This document shows, in pieces, positions 33,633-45,360 of a DNA stretch of 64,000 nucleotides. This DNA is from Deinandra increscens subsp. villosa (lineage: Eukaryota > Streptophyta > Magnoliopsida > Asterales > Asteraceae), in NCBI GenBank assembly GCA_039602395.1, contig JBCNJP010000017.1, positions 18,260,729 to 18,324,728 of the forward strand, in the 5' to 3' direction. The notes beneath the pieces are model-generated. The model saw only the letters and a program-made list of their open reading frames with translations, was not told the DNA's origin and did no database searches. The translations under genes were made by a program, and so were the position numbers. Positions within the stretch are counted from its first letter, which is position 1. Each line of letters starts with the position of its first letter.

Positions 33633-34066
33633 GCCTTTGCTGCAATAGCGACCTTTGTTGAGCCGCTATATCGAGGCATGCTCACTCAGCTGCTTGATTG
33701 TTTATCATCTCTTGACTTTTTTGAACTTCAGCAATAACCTGACCTCTAACCCTATTAAGAATCTGATCATCAATCAAGGTGTTGTGGGGATTCATTTTTT
33801 AAAAATAGCAAAGATGGAAGAAAGAGACAGGTTTTGTGTTTCTAGTTTGGAAGGGATAGTGGCAGAGAAAAAAATGGCTTATAAGTTGAACATAATCTTT
33901 GTTATATAATCAAGGTGATCCGTTCCAAAAAAAATATATATAATCAAGGTGATAATGAGAGAGAAAAATACGGCTGAGAAGTTGAAAAGTTGTGATGATT
34001 AGATTATTTAAGTTAGATGTCTTTTCAATGGGAAACCGTGTAAACTTATTTATAATATTAACCATC
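33633..34066. other. Unique segment between repeat A and the palindrome
   Basis: The reading NAFAAIATFVEPLYRGMLTQ continues for about 30 codons at 33,630-33,735 and looks like an isolated exon of an unrecognised gene. The rest is AT-rich without features. Confidence 0.35.
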
Positions 34067-34187
34067 ATTATATCTTGAATCGTGTAATCTTTTTAATTAT
34101 ATCTCTTATTTTGTTCATATATAAACCTCCATTTGTTACAAAATTATATCTCAAACTTTTGAGTTTCTTACTAACAATATCAATTCC

Positions 34188-34538
34188 ATGGCTTTCTCAG
34201 TTACAGAGGTTAATAACTGGAGCTTGTATCCAACGCCACATAATACGTGCAACCAATTTAAGAAGGGCAGGTTCGATGATGATGCGTTTGTCACCGCTAA
34301 TTTAGACACTACATCCTTCTACCAGCGGAAGATGGTGTACCTTGACGAGGACGTCATTGGTCACTTTGTTGATAGTGATACAGTAATGGCCGAGAGGAGG
34401 CCGCTCTTTGAGAAACTGTCCGAAATACATGGCCTCAATAAGGAACACCAAGAAAGGATTGATTTGCTTCGTACAAGGGTAATTAAGGCTCGTGCCAAAA
34501 AGGAGAAATATGCCGACAGAACAGGTTGTAATGAGTGA
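34188..34538 (+). CDS. Uncharacterised 116-aa ORF (left arm)
   Basis: The frame begins MAFSVTEVNNWSLYPTPHN and has no recognised domain. The C-terminal half is helical and charged (KEHQERIDLLRTRVIKARAK), suggesting a short coiled coil. The inverted arm keeps the same frame open at full length with ten amino-acid differences. A TATA-like sequence (CATATATAAACC at 34,116) stands about 70 bp upstream. No function is inferred; it may be a captured gene piece. Confidence 0.5.
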   Translation: MAFSVTEVNNWSLYPTPHNTCNQFKKGRFDDDAFVTANLDTTSFYQRKMVYLDEDVIGHFVDSDTVMAERRPLFEKLSEIHGLNKEHQERIDLLRTRVIKARAKKEKYADRTGCNE

Positions 34539-34600
34539 ATGTAGGTTGCGTTAATGGTTGTGGTTTTTGGTTAAATGAGTGTGTACGTTATTTTATTTTG

Positions 34601-35674
34601 ATCTATGCAACGTTTTCATCTTCTTAAGTGACCTATCTTCATAGCCACTCTTGTTTTAAGTTAGTAATTGTTTGAGTTAGTTGTTTAGTTAAAAAAATTG
34701 GCCCAATTAACTTTTTCTGTTAGTAATTGATTGATTCATAATCAAATACAAAAAATAAGAAAAGAACAACAATAAAACATTCATTTGGTTAAAGTAAAGT
34801 AGTTATGTAACTCTATTTGTAAGCATATCAGTTCTTAAGCTAATGGTCGGAGTTTTGAGTCCCCCTTGCTGCCATGTTTTTTAATATTAAAACAACCCAC
34901 AGTTACCTCAAAAGAAAAACAAAACAAAAAATAATAATGTCACTTGAAAGATTCGAACCCGCGTGAGTTGTCTAATAGAACCTGAGCTTTACCAATTGAT
35001 CTAGTTGAAATCATTGTAAGTAATGGAAATTTCGTGCATATAATTAATCACTGAAATAAAATAAATGGTGCCCCCTCTGAGTCAGGGCCCGAAGCAGTTG
35101 TGTTGGCCCTTAGCCGATTAACGTTTTAACATCAATACCCTAACCCTTTCAATTTGACCGATCTCACATTTAGCGACACACCTTCCTCCCATCTCGTATT
35201 TCATATCAACCAAAATCACTAGCAATTCGTTTTCCTAATAGCTAATCAAGGTATTTTATTTAATGTAATCATCGTTTTCTTATAACCTGATGTATATTTG
35301 AAGTGTTCATAACAAATGCAAGATATTAGATGATTGGGTCTGAATTGTTAATTAAGAGCTTCATTAGATGAATTGAGATAAATGAGTAAAACCGTTTGAA
35401 TCGGTGTGGGTTAAGTTGTTTTACTCATTAGATGCTTGTCACACCCAATCAAACTAGTACTTATACTAACTAGTTATATTTGGATTTGTCATTTTAGTGA
35501 TGTGTATTGGTCCTCTAAAGTTTTATATTTTGATTTGATTACATTGGGTGTTTTCATAATTGAGTAATCTGTATTGATTGGTTTTATTGACAAACAACCC
35601 AAATTTTAGACCATCATCCTAACATTTATTTTATGTTGTAGGTTCCTCTTCTAGATCAGACAACGAAACATCAG
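34601..35674 (+). repeat. Direct repeat B (within left arm)
   Basis: Copy of repeat A; the inverted arm contains this copy with its flanks. After the shared end it continues with AGAAACTTGCTTTGTGTACC, which repeat A lacks. Confidence 0.9.
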
Positions 35675-36532
35675 AAACTTGCTTTGTGTACCTATCTATT
35701 CAATCCTAAAGACCAGCATCTGTATGTTTTTTACAATGTATTTTTAACTTTTTAATTAATGTATCATATATGGTTAAATTACATTTGTAACACCATAAAC
35801 TTTTTATTTATCATCTTTATACTTAAGTGTCAATTACTCCCCTTAGTGATGATGACGTAAAACTTGTTTTAATTTAACAACCTATTCATTCGAATGCAAG
35901 ACTGCCAATTAGTCCCCTTAGCCAAAATGATGTATAAGTTGTTATGATTGTGCCACCTGATGAAATAACTATATTCGTCAAACATGAACGCATCAATGGT
36001 TCAGTGTGCTTCACGAATGGATGGCAAGATGTGATTCAAGCTTGCAATCTCAATGATTCGGCTTTTCTGTTTTTCACTAATGTTGATGACAAATATTTGA
36101 AGCTTACTTGATGAAAAAACGTGTTGCAGTCAAGACTCGTTCTACGTTGCTTTTTCACAATCTTACTCTAGACAACTGGTAATCTTTATTTTTTATTGCA
36201 TCTTATATATTTGGTTAGTGTTTGACAATAATAACAATAATGACCCAAACTTCTATTTACAGTTGTTGCCGGATTTATATTTCGCTGAGAGGTTTCAAAA
36301 TCTAGAGACGAAGAATAGGGCGACCATTATTGGTTTTAAGGGTCGTGAGTGGGAGGTTGAAATGGTCAAATCATACGGAAGGTTGTTTTTTAACAGAGGT
36401 TGGAGTAAAGTGGTTAAAGATGTCCCTCTATTTGAAGGAGACATTATGGTGTTTGAAGAGTCTCCTGACTCTCTTTCTTACCTTGCTGTGTATAAGCGTA
36501 ATGGGTTGAAAGTTTCTAAAACTTTAAGCTAG
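35675..36532 (+). pseudogene. B3-domain (REM-like) gene fragments, left arm
   Basis: B3 proteins are plant DNA-binding transcription factors. Two B3-like parts are visible. The first, 35,941-36,111, reads GSVCFTNGWQDVIQACNLND and ends in TGA, matching the second half of a B3 domain. The second, 36,218-36,532, starts with an Asn-rich run and contains LPDLYFAERFQ, then FFNRGWSKVVKDVPLFEGDI, a nearly whole B3 domain with the usual G-W...D...L-x-x-G-D pattern. Two B3 domains in a row is typical of REM proteins. An intron-like gap with GTAATCTT...TTACAG separates them. No complete gene can be assembled. Confidence 0.6.
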
Positions 36533-36929
36533 GTACTTTTTGGATATTGAACGTTTGTAATGAGATTGAAAGTTTTGTCGTCTTATGTTATTTTAAATTG
36601 CGTTAATGAATGGTTGTTTTGCATAGTATTGTAAAATTTGGTTTTCATCTATCATGTTACTTATGTATGTGGGTGTTGTGAAGAGGTTAAAAAACCTATA
36701 GAAGGGTTTGAAAAAATAAAGAAGCTTGCAAGATTAGAACCCGAGCAACATGCTTACATGTATAGCCACCCAACCACTAGAGCAACACTTTTATGCTGTA
36801 TAATGGAAAAAACATTACATATAACACATCTGAGAGCAATGTTAAACCCCCTAAATTTCATTTTTCCCACCTATTTTTCGTCTCGTAAATAAAACTCTAA
36901 CACCTAATACAATGAACAATCGTCATATG

Positions 36930-37989
36930 TTACATCAAGTCACATGTTTTTGTTCATTGACCATGACAATAATATATACTTTTTCACACATCCAAATTGG
37001 AATGTGACCATTTGTTTACTCTAATCACATGTTGTTTACAATTTTCATGACCATTAGTTATCAGTAGTAACACATCGAACTTGGAAATGTGATCATAAAC
37101 TTAAACATTTGGTAACACACATAATTAGTCTGACTAATTGACTTAAAGAGTATAATGCTTCAATTAATTGTGTGTCTCTAAAAAAAAATACTCACACATA
37201 AAAAAAATGAACAATCACCATATGTTGCAAATGGTCACATGGTCTTTTCCATTTACCATGACTAACACATATAAATGGTCACAAACTAGATTTGAAAATG
37301 TGACACTAAAGGTTCCTTAACAGCCTCATCTAATAAAATTGAACAATCACCATATGTTACTTCTCGTCACATGTTTTTTTTAATTTACCATGACAATAAT
37401 ATATAACTTGTCACACACCCAAATTAAAAGATGACAACTTGTTACTTCTAATCACATGTTGTTTACAATTCTCATGACCATTAGTTATCATTAGTGACAC
37501 ATGGAATTTGGAACTGTGATCGTAAACTTTAACATATGGTGATACACATAATTACTTGGGACTATAAGTAGCATAAGCTACAGTCACACAAAACAATTGT
37601 TTAATGTCATTACGTTTTACATTTAGCGACATGTGTTTATGTCACTGAATGTGCTTATTATATAGTCACATAAACAGTAAAGATACGTGACCATATTGCT
37701 ATCTATAGTCTCATATAAGCAGTATAGAATCAATCACACATGATGTGTTGTGACCAAATGGTGACTTGTGGTCACGTTACTTTAAACTGTGACTAATCTT
37801 TGTCACATGCGCTATGTTTAGTGTCACCAAAGGTTTCAGATCGTCGAAGCAATGGTGACACAACGCTCTAAAAACGTCATCGTAACATTCCCGGAATTTT
37901 TGACACGTACATACGGTCACACAACGCTAAAAAAGTGTCACACAATTCTGATGGGCGTGTGTCACCGTAGCCCGTTTTTGTTACTAGTG
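36930..37989 (+). mobile_element. CACTA subterminal region and terminus, left copy
   Basis: Dense repeats of GTCACA/TGTGAC words (ATGGTCACAT, CATATGTTAC, AATGTGAC) lead to GTGTGTCACCGTAGCCCG and the terminus TTGTTACTAGTG at 37,989. The reverse reading starts CACTAG, as in En/Spm elements. The element body lies to the left; its other end was not found. Confidence 0.8.
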
Positions 37990-38741
37990 CACATTAAAAA
38001 CAAGAAAATTCTAATGAATAGTGGAATTTTAATAACAAGAAATATAAAAAATGACTTTTTATATTTTCTAACAAAAAACAAGTGTGTTATTTTATAACAC
38101 GTCAACTCGTTAACTTTTTGGACATTTTACTCGTTTAAACTTTTTAGTTTAATAACCCGTGAATATTTACGTCTAAAATAGTTAACCATTTTATTTATTT
38201 ATCTCCTTCGCGTCTAATTATTTTATACGCATTCATATGTTAATTAAATAAACTCGACACTAGGTTTTAATCATTTTTATAATGAAACGCAACAACAAGG
38301 TCACTTGCAATCACTCGTCCAACCCGTTCATTTAATCAAACCCGACACATTATCCTACATGTTTGAACCATCCCGCTAACCCGTCACCTTTGCATGAGAA
38401 CCGTGCACGACCAACACCTACCACCCCTCGACCCATCGACCACCGCGCCCCTCCTCCTCGTCAGACTCGAACCCGAACCGAGCCTCACCCTTCATTCGGT
38501 TCCACCAAAATAAACCCAAGATAAACACCACCTTTCTCTTGCTAGATATTTTCTAAATCTTTTTAGTTAACTTCTAAGAGATACCAATCCCATCTTATGA
38601 CACACATTAGCCTAATGAGGGAACACCATCATCACCATTTGTATTAACAATCCCCGTACGATCCCCCTCTCTCTATCCCTCATCTCTCTCGTCGCCCTCT
38701 CTCCCTCTCTCAGTTGGTTTCCAACCGATTCCAACCCCAAA
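37990..38741. other. DNA outside the left CACTA terminus
   Basis: Mirrors 40,221-40,970. No gene is seen; CCGACCC/CGTCC words occur around 38,390-38,480 and a (CT)n-like run at about 38,660-38,715. Confidence 0.5.
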
Positions 38742-39241
38742 NNNNNNNNNNNNNNNNNNNNNNNNNNNNNNNNNNNNNNNNNNNNNNNNNNNNNNNNNNN
38801 NNNNNNNNNNNNNNNNNNNNNNNNNNNNNNNNNNNNNNNNNNNNNNNNNNNNNNNNNNNNNNNNNNNNNNNNNNNNNNNNNNNNNNNNNNNNNNNNNNNN
38901 NNNNNNNNNNNNNNNNNNNNNNNNNNNNNNNNNNNNNNNNNNNNNNNNNNNNNNNNNNNNNNNNNNNNNNNNNNNNNNNNNNNNNNNNNNNNNNNNNNNN
39001 NNNNNNNNNNNNNNNNNNNNNNNNNNNNNNNNNNNNNNNNNNNNNNNNNNNNNNNNNNNNNNNNNNNNNNNNNNNNNNNNNNNNNNNNNNNNNNNNNNNN
39101 NNNNNNNNNNNNNNNNNNNNNNNNNNNNNNNNNNNNNNNNNNNNNNNNNNNNNNNNNNNNNNNNNNNNNNNNNNNNNNNNNNNNNNNNNNNNNNNNNNNN
39201 NNNNNNNNNNNNNNNNNNNNNNNNNNNNNNNNNNNNNNNNN
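38742..39241. other. Assembly gap (500 N)
   Basis: Exactly 500 N, a conventional placeholder, placed at the inner end of the left palindrome arm. Confidence 1.
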
Positions 39242-39464
39242 AATCGAACTATTTTGGGAATTTAAAACAACATTTATGTAAGGCACGTGGTTAGTGCTAA
39301 AGACAATTAATTTTCCGCTGCGTATGTCATTTAAGACTTTGATTTCTATCTTGTGTTTGAACTAACCCTGATTCGTTTAGTATTTGTAACTATGGTTGTG
39401 GATCCTGGTCTAGCCGCGCCCTTAACGGTATAAACTCCGTTAGTGGTATTTTGGGGGTGCGACA
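39242..39464 (+). repeat. Possible LTR 3' end
   Basis: The tract ends GTATTTTGGGGGTGCGACA, in the style of Ty3 LTR ends in this window (GGGGTGTGACA). Its start is lost in the gap, so the call is tentative. Confidence 0.35.
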
Positions 39465-40220
39465 ATTTCGATTACCACACACACTTGAAGTCCGAATTCA
39501 CAAGGTGAATTCGGTGTACACTTGAATCCGCAACTGACACCCAAGAAACCCTAGAGAACCAACAACCTAAAAAAGTAGGTACCTATTCCTTATATAGGAA
39601 AGCCTAATCTTGTTCACCAAGTAAAACAAAATTCGGCCCACAAGGCCTATTTACGAACCACTACCTAGCCCATATTAACCAACTTACACATTAGCCCAAT
39701 TATAAAGATATCTAATGCAAAAGCCTCAAACAATTATGGTCTCTACAAAGTTATGGGTTGATATTTAAAAAAAAATTATTAGCTTTAGAAATCCAAAATT
39801 TGTGAAAGGTGTGATGAGTTAGTTTTGTCAAAGTTGACTAGTTATAAAAACCAGAGTTTTTAACCATGAGAATCATCAAAACTTGCAGGTTTAAAGAGGT
39901 TGAGTCCAAATCAACATATGAACTAAAAAGAGTAGAAAATGGAGGCTTTCTTACAATGAGAGCTTCCCAAAGGGAAGAAAGAATGAAATGGTGGAATGAT
40001 CCTTGTTTCTTGATGCTCTTTGGAATGCTTGTTCTTGATGATGTGTGATGAATCCTTGTTGTTTTAGTGTGAGAACCGAATTGTAGAAAGAGAGAGTGAG
40101 GGTATTGGTTTGGGTTTTGAGAGAAAAAGTGTGTGTATTCTTGAATAATGAGAGAGGATGGATGAATGTGGTAGATGAAATGGAGGTGAGTAGTTAGTGT
40201 TTGAAAGATTTAGGGGTCCA
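39465..40220. other. Palindrome spacer without recognised gene
   Basis: A minus-strand TATATAAGG-like sequence near 39,590 and CCTAGAGAACC-type words could belong to an antisense LTR. The 60-codon frames here are not supported by any domain. Confidence 0.35.
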
Positions 40221-40970
40221 TGGGGTTGGAATCGGTTGGAAACCAACTGAGAGAGGGAGAGAGGGCGACGAGAGAGATAAGGGAAAGAGAGAGGGGGATC
40301 GTACAGGGATTGTTAATACAAATGGTGATGATGGTGTTCCCTCATTAGGCTAATGGGTGTCATAAGATGGGATTGGTATCTCTTAGAAGTCAACTAAAAA
40401 GATTTAGAAAATATCTAGCAAGAGAAAGGTGGTGTTTATCTTGGGTTTATTTTGGTGGAACCAATGGAGAGTGAGGCTCGGTTTGGGTTCGAGTCTCACG
40501 AGGAGGAGGGAAGCGGTGGTCGATGGGTCGAGGGGTGGTAGGTGTTGGTCGTGCACGGTTCTCATGCAAAGGTGACAGGTTAGCGGGATGGTTCAAACAT
40601 GTCGGATAATGTGTCGGGTTTGATTAAATGAACAGGTTGGACGAGTGATTGCAAGTGACCTTGTTGTTTCGTTTCATTATAAAAATGATTAAAACCTAGT
40701 GTCGAGTTTATTTAATTAACATATGAATGCGTATAAAATAATTAGACGCGAAGGAGATAAATAAATAAATTGGTTAACTATTTTAGACGTAAAATATTCA
40801 CGGGTTATTAAACTAAAAAGTTTAAACGAGTAAAATGTCCAAAAAGTTAACGAGTTGACGTGTTATAAAATAACACACTTGTTTTTTGTTAGAAAATATA
40901 AAAAGTCATTTTTTATATTTCTTGTTATTAAAATCCCACTATTCATTAGAATTTTCTTGTTTTTAATGTG

Positions 40971-42050
40971 CACTAGTACAAAAATGGGCTACGGTGACAC
41001 ACGCCCATCAGAATTGTGTGACACTTTTTTAGCGTTGTGTGACCGTATGTACGTGTCAAAAATTCCGGGAATGTTACGATGACGTTTTTAGAGCGTTGTG
41101 TCACCATTGCTTCGACGATCTGAAACCTTTGGTGACACTAAACATAACGTATGTGACAAAGATTAGTCACAGTTTAAAGTAACGTGACCACAAGTCACCA
41201 TTTGGTCACAACACATCATGTGTGATTGATTCTATACTGCTTACATGAGACTATAGATAGCAATATGGTCACATATCTTTACTGTTTATGTGACTATATA
41301 ATAAGCACATTCAGTGACATAAACACATGTCGCTAAATGTAAAACGTAATGACATTAAAAAATTGTTTTGTGTGACTATAGCTTATGCTACTTATAGTCC
41401 CAATAATTATGTGTATCACCATATGTTAAAGTTTACGATCATAGTTCCAAATTCCATGTGTCACTAATGATAACTAATGGTCATGAGAATTGTAAACAAC
41501 ATGTGATTAGAAGTAACAAGTTGTCATCTTTTAATTTGGGTGTGTGACAAGTTATATATTATTGTCATGGTAAATTAAAAAAAACATGTGACGAGAAGTA
41601 ACATATGGTGATTGTTAATTTTATTAGATGAGGCTGTTAAGGAACCTTTTGTGTCACATTTTCAAATCTAGTTTGTGACCATTTATATGTGTTAGTCATG
41701 GTAAATGGAAAAACCATGTGACCATTTGCAACATATGGTGATTGTTCATTTTTTTTTTGTGTGTGAGTATTTTCTTTTAGAGACACACAATTAATTGAAG
41801 CATTATACTCTTTAAGTCAATTAGTCAGACTAATTATGTGTGTTACCAAATGTTTAAGTTTATGATCACATTTCCAAGTTCGATGTTACTACTGATAACT
41901 AATGGTCATGAAAATTGTAAACAACATGTGATTAGAGTAAACAAATGGTCACATTCCAATTTGGATGTGTGAAAAAGTATATATTATTGTCATGGTCAAT
42001 GAACAAAAACATGTGACTTGATGTAACATATGACGATTGTTCATTGTATT
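40971..42050. repeat. Left subterminal repeats of CACTA element
   Basis: Many TGTGAC/GTCACA words in both orientations (ATGTGACCA, TTGTGTGACT, CATGTGACGAG). These are the likely binding sites for the TNPA-type protein. Confidence 0.75.
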
Positions 42051-42423
42051 AGGTGTTAGAGTTTTATTTACGAGACGAAAAATAGGTGGGAAAAATGAAA
42101 TTTAGGGGGTTTAACATTGCTCTCAGATGTGTTATATGTAATGTTTTTTCCATTATACAGCATAAAAGTGTTGCTCTAGTGGTTGGGTGGCTATACATGT
42201 AAGCATGTTGCTCGGGTTCTAATCTTGCAAGCTTCTTTATTTTTTCAAACCCTTCTATAGGTTTTTTAACCTCTTCACAACACCCACATACATAAGTAAC
42301 ATGATAGATGAAAACCAAATTTTACAATACTATGCAAAACAACCATTCATTAACGCAATTTAAAATAACATAAGACGACAAAACTTTCAATCTCATTACA
42401 AACGTTCAATATCCAAAAAGTAC

Positions 42424-42990
42424 CTAGCTTAAAGTTTTAGAAACTTTCAACCCATTACGCTTATACATAGCAAGGTAAAAGAGAGTCAGGATACTCTTCA
42501 AACACCATACTGCATCCTTCAAATAGAGGGACATCTTTAACCACTTTACTCCAACCTCTGTTAAAAAACAACCTTCCGTATGATTTGACCATTTCAACCT
42601 CCCACGCACGACACTTAAAACCAATAATGGTCGCCCTATTCTTCGTCTCTAGATTTTGAAACCTCTCAGCGAAATATAAATCCGGCAACAACTGTAAATA
42701 AAAGTTTGGGTCATTATTGTTATTATTGTCAAACACTAACCAAATATATAAGATGCAATAAAAAATAAAGATTACCAGTTGTCTAGAGTAAGATTGTGAA
42801 AAAGCAACGTAGAACGAGTCTTGACTGCAACACGTTTTTTTCATCAAGTAAGCTTCAAATATTTGTCATCAACATTAGTGAAAAATAGAAAAAGCCGAAT
42901 CATTGAGATTGCAAGCTTGAATCACATCTTGCCATCCATTCGTGAAGCACACTGAACCATTGATGCGTTCATGTTTGACGAATATAGTTA
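42424..42990 (-). pseudogene. B3-domain gene fragment, right arm
   Basis: Inverted copy of the left-arm B3 segment: LPDLYFAERFQNLE, then RGWSKVVKDVPLFEG. Compared with the left arm it has a 2-bp deletion near the end (CTCTCTTTTACC against CTCTCTTTCTTACC), which shifts the frame, and changes in the G-D motif (EGCSM for EGDIM). The upstream half-domain is present around 42,860-43,010. It is further decayed than its partner. Confidence 0.6.
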
Positions 42991-44382
42991 TTTCATCAGG
43001 TGGCACAATCATAACAACTTATACATCATTTTGGCTAAGGGGACTAATTGGCAGTCTTGCATTCGAATGAATAGGTTGTTAAATTAAAACAAGTTTTACG
43101 TCATCATCACTAAGGGGAGTAATTGACACTTAAGTATAAAGATGATAAATAAAAAGTTTATGGTGTTACAAATGTAATTCAACCATATATGATACATTAA
43201 TTAAAAAGTTAAAAATACATTGTAAGAAACATACAGATGCTGATCTTTAGGATTGAATAGATAGGTACAAAAGCAAGTTTCTGATGTTTCGTTGTCTGAT
43301 CGAGAAGAGGAACCTACAACATAAAATAAATGTTAGGATGATGGTCTAAAATTTGGGTTGTTTGTCAATAAAACCAATCAATATAGATTACTAATTATGA
43401 AAACACCCAATGTAATCAAATCAAAATATAAAACTTTAAAGGACCAATACACATCACTAAAATGACAAATCCAAATATAACTAGTTAGTATAAGTACTAG
43501 TTTGATTAGGTGTGACAAGCATCTAATGAGTAAAACAACTTAACCCACACCGATTCAAACGGTTTTACTCATTTATCTCAATTCATCTAATGAAGCTCTT
43601 AATTAACAATTCAGACCCATTCATCTAATATCTTGCATTTGTTATGAACACTTCAAATATACATCAGGCTATAAGAAAACAATGATTACATTAAATAAAA
43701 TACCTTGATTAGCTATTAGGAAAACGAATTGCTAGTGATTTTGGTTGATATGAAATACGAGATGGGAGGAAGGTGTGTCACTAAATGTGAGATCGGTCAA
43801 ATTGAAAGGGTTAGGGTATTGATGTTAAAACGTTAATCGGCTAAGGGCCAACACAACTGCTCCAGGCCCTGACTCAGAGGGGGCACCATTTATTTTATTT
43901 CAGTGATTAATTCTATGCATGAAATTTCCATTACTTACAATGATTTCAACTAGATCAATTGGTAAAGCTCAGGTTCTATTAGACAACCCACGCGGGTTCG
44001 AATCTTTCAAGTGACATTATTATTTTTCATTTTGTTTTTCTTTTGAGGTAATTGTGGGTTGTTTTAATATTAAAAAACATGGCAACAAACTGATATGCTT
44101 ACAAATAGAGTTACACAACTACTCTACTTTAACCAAATGAATGTTTTATTGTTGTTCTTTTCTTATTTTTTTGTATTTGATTATGAATCAATCAATTACT
44201 AACAGAAAAAGTTAATTGGGCCAATTTTTTAACTACAAAACTAACTCAAACAATTACTAACTTAAATCAAGAGTGGCTATGAAGATAGGTCACTTAACAA
44301 GATGAAAACGTTGCATAGATCAAAATAAAATAACGTACACACACATTTAACCAAAAACCACAACCATTAACGCAACCTACAT

Positions 44383-44733
44383 TCACTCATTACAACCTGC
44401 TCTGTCAGCATATTTCTCCTTTTTGGCACGAGCCTTAATTACCCTTGTACGAAGCAAATCAATCCTTTCTTGGAGTTCCTTATTGAGGCCATGTATTTCG
44501 GACAGTTTCTCAAAGAGCGGCATCCTCTCGGCCATTAGTGTATCACTATCAACAAAGTGACCAATGACCTCCTCGTTAAGGTACACCATCTTCCGCTGGT
44601 AGAAGGATGTAGTGTCTAAATTAGCGGTGACAAACGCATCATCATCGAACTTGCCCTTCTTAAATTGGTTGCACGCATTCTGTGGCGTTGGATACAGGCT
44701 CCATTTATTAACCTCTGTAACTGAGAAAGCCAT
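44383..44733 (-). CDS. Uncharacterised 116-aa ORF (right arm)
   Basis: Same length and frame as the left-arm ORF (34,188-34,538), with ten substitutions (for example H18Q, D53N, R71M, H87L) and no stop or indel. No domain is recognised. The upstream TATA-like sequence is altered here (TTTATATAGGAAC). Preservation in both arms is the only hint that it might be translated. Confidence 0.5.
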   Translation of the reverse strand: MAFSVTEVNKWSLYPTPQNACNQFKKGKFDDDAFVTANLDTTSFYQRKMVYLNEEVIGHFVDSDTLMAERMPLFEKLSEIHGLNKELQERIDLLRTRVIKARAKKEKYADRAGCNE

Positions 44734-44853
44734 GGAATTGATATTATTAGTAAGAAACTCAAAAGTTTGAGATATAATTTTGTAAAAAATGGAGGTTTAT
44801 ATAGGAACAAAATAAGAGATATAATTAAAAAGATTACACGGTTCAAGATATAA

Positions 44854-45360
44854 TCTCCCTCTTCTAATAAAGAAGAATCCCTTTAAGGACTTTCTGACAC
44901 GTGTCACTGTTTTTAGCTTCCCACGAGTAACCCTTCATCGACCTAAAGTCCCGCGCCAAATACCCTCACAAGGCATCTGAGATTGAGATTGAGATTGGGG
45001 AATTCCAACTGCTGACATTCAATTGGGGATGTCAATGGCCGCATGAGATTTATTTCTCCTAATTTGCTAAATTGCAGCTTGGGGATTTCCATCGCAACCT
45101 TTGATATATAGCACCGTAAATAGCACCGTGGAACTCGCCAATCGAAATCAGAATATGTTCTCTCTAGCAACCTTCTCGGCCGACGTCTGAATCAATCGTC
45201 GGTATAATTACTAATTGTTGTTTATTAGGTCTGTGATCTGATTCATTCATTCTTCATTCCCGCAGGTATGTTCCTCTATTTCTTTTCTCATTTGTATTAT
45301 CATCTTCTCTATGGTTTTAGTAGCACCGGATTTACCCTAAATAATTGTAGGTCCACTTGA
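44854..45360 (+). promoter_or_regulatory. Helitron-like 5' end and leader of B3 gene
   Basis: After an A the sequence starts TCTCCCTCTTCTAATAAAGA and soon has GACACGTGTCACTG, close in style to plant Helitron 5' ends. Further on, a CTCGCC/CTCTCTAGC leader, a possible 5'-UTR intron (CCCGCAG|GTATGT ... AATTGTAG) and the first ATG of the B3 gene follow. No matching CTRR 3' end was found in the window. Confidence 0.45.

Larger units (their letters stand above)
34067..38739 (+). repeat. Left arm of large imperfect palindrome
   Basis: About 4.67 kb pairs in reverse complement with 40,221-44,853. Both arms contain the 116-codon ORF, repeat B, B3 fragments, subterminal CACTA repeats, a CACTA terminus and about 750 bp of DNA outside that terminus. 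The arms are not identical: substitutions and small indels are scattered throughout, roughly a few percent by eye. Confidence 0.9.
40221..44853 (-). repeat. Right arm of large imperfect palindrome
   Basis: Inverse of 34,067-38,739. It ends exactly at A|TC (44,853/44,854), where a Helitron-like 5' end begins. Confidence 0.9.

Noticed and set aside
38612..39286. Long open frames on both strands across 38.6-39.3 kb
   Set aside because: They consist almost wholly of the 500-N gap, so the translation is meaningless.
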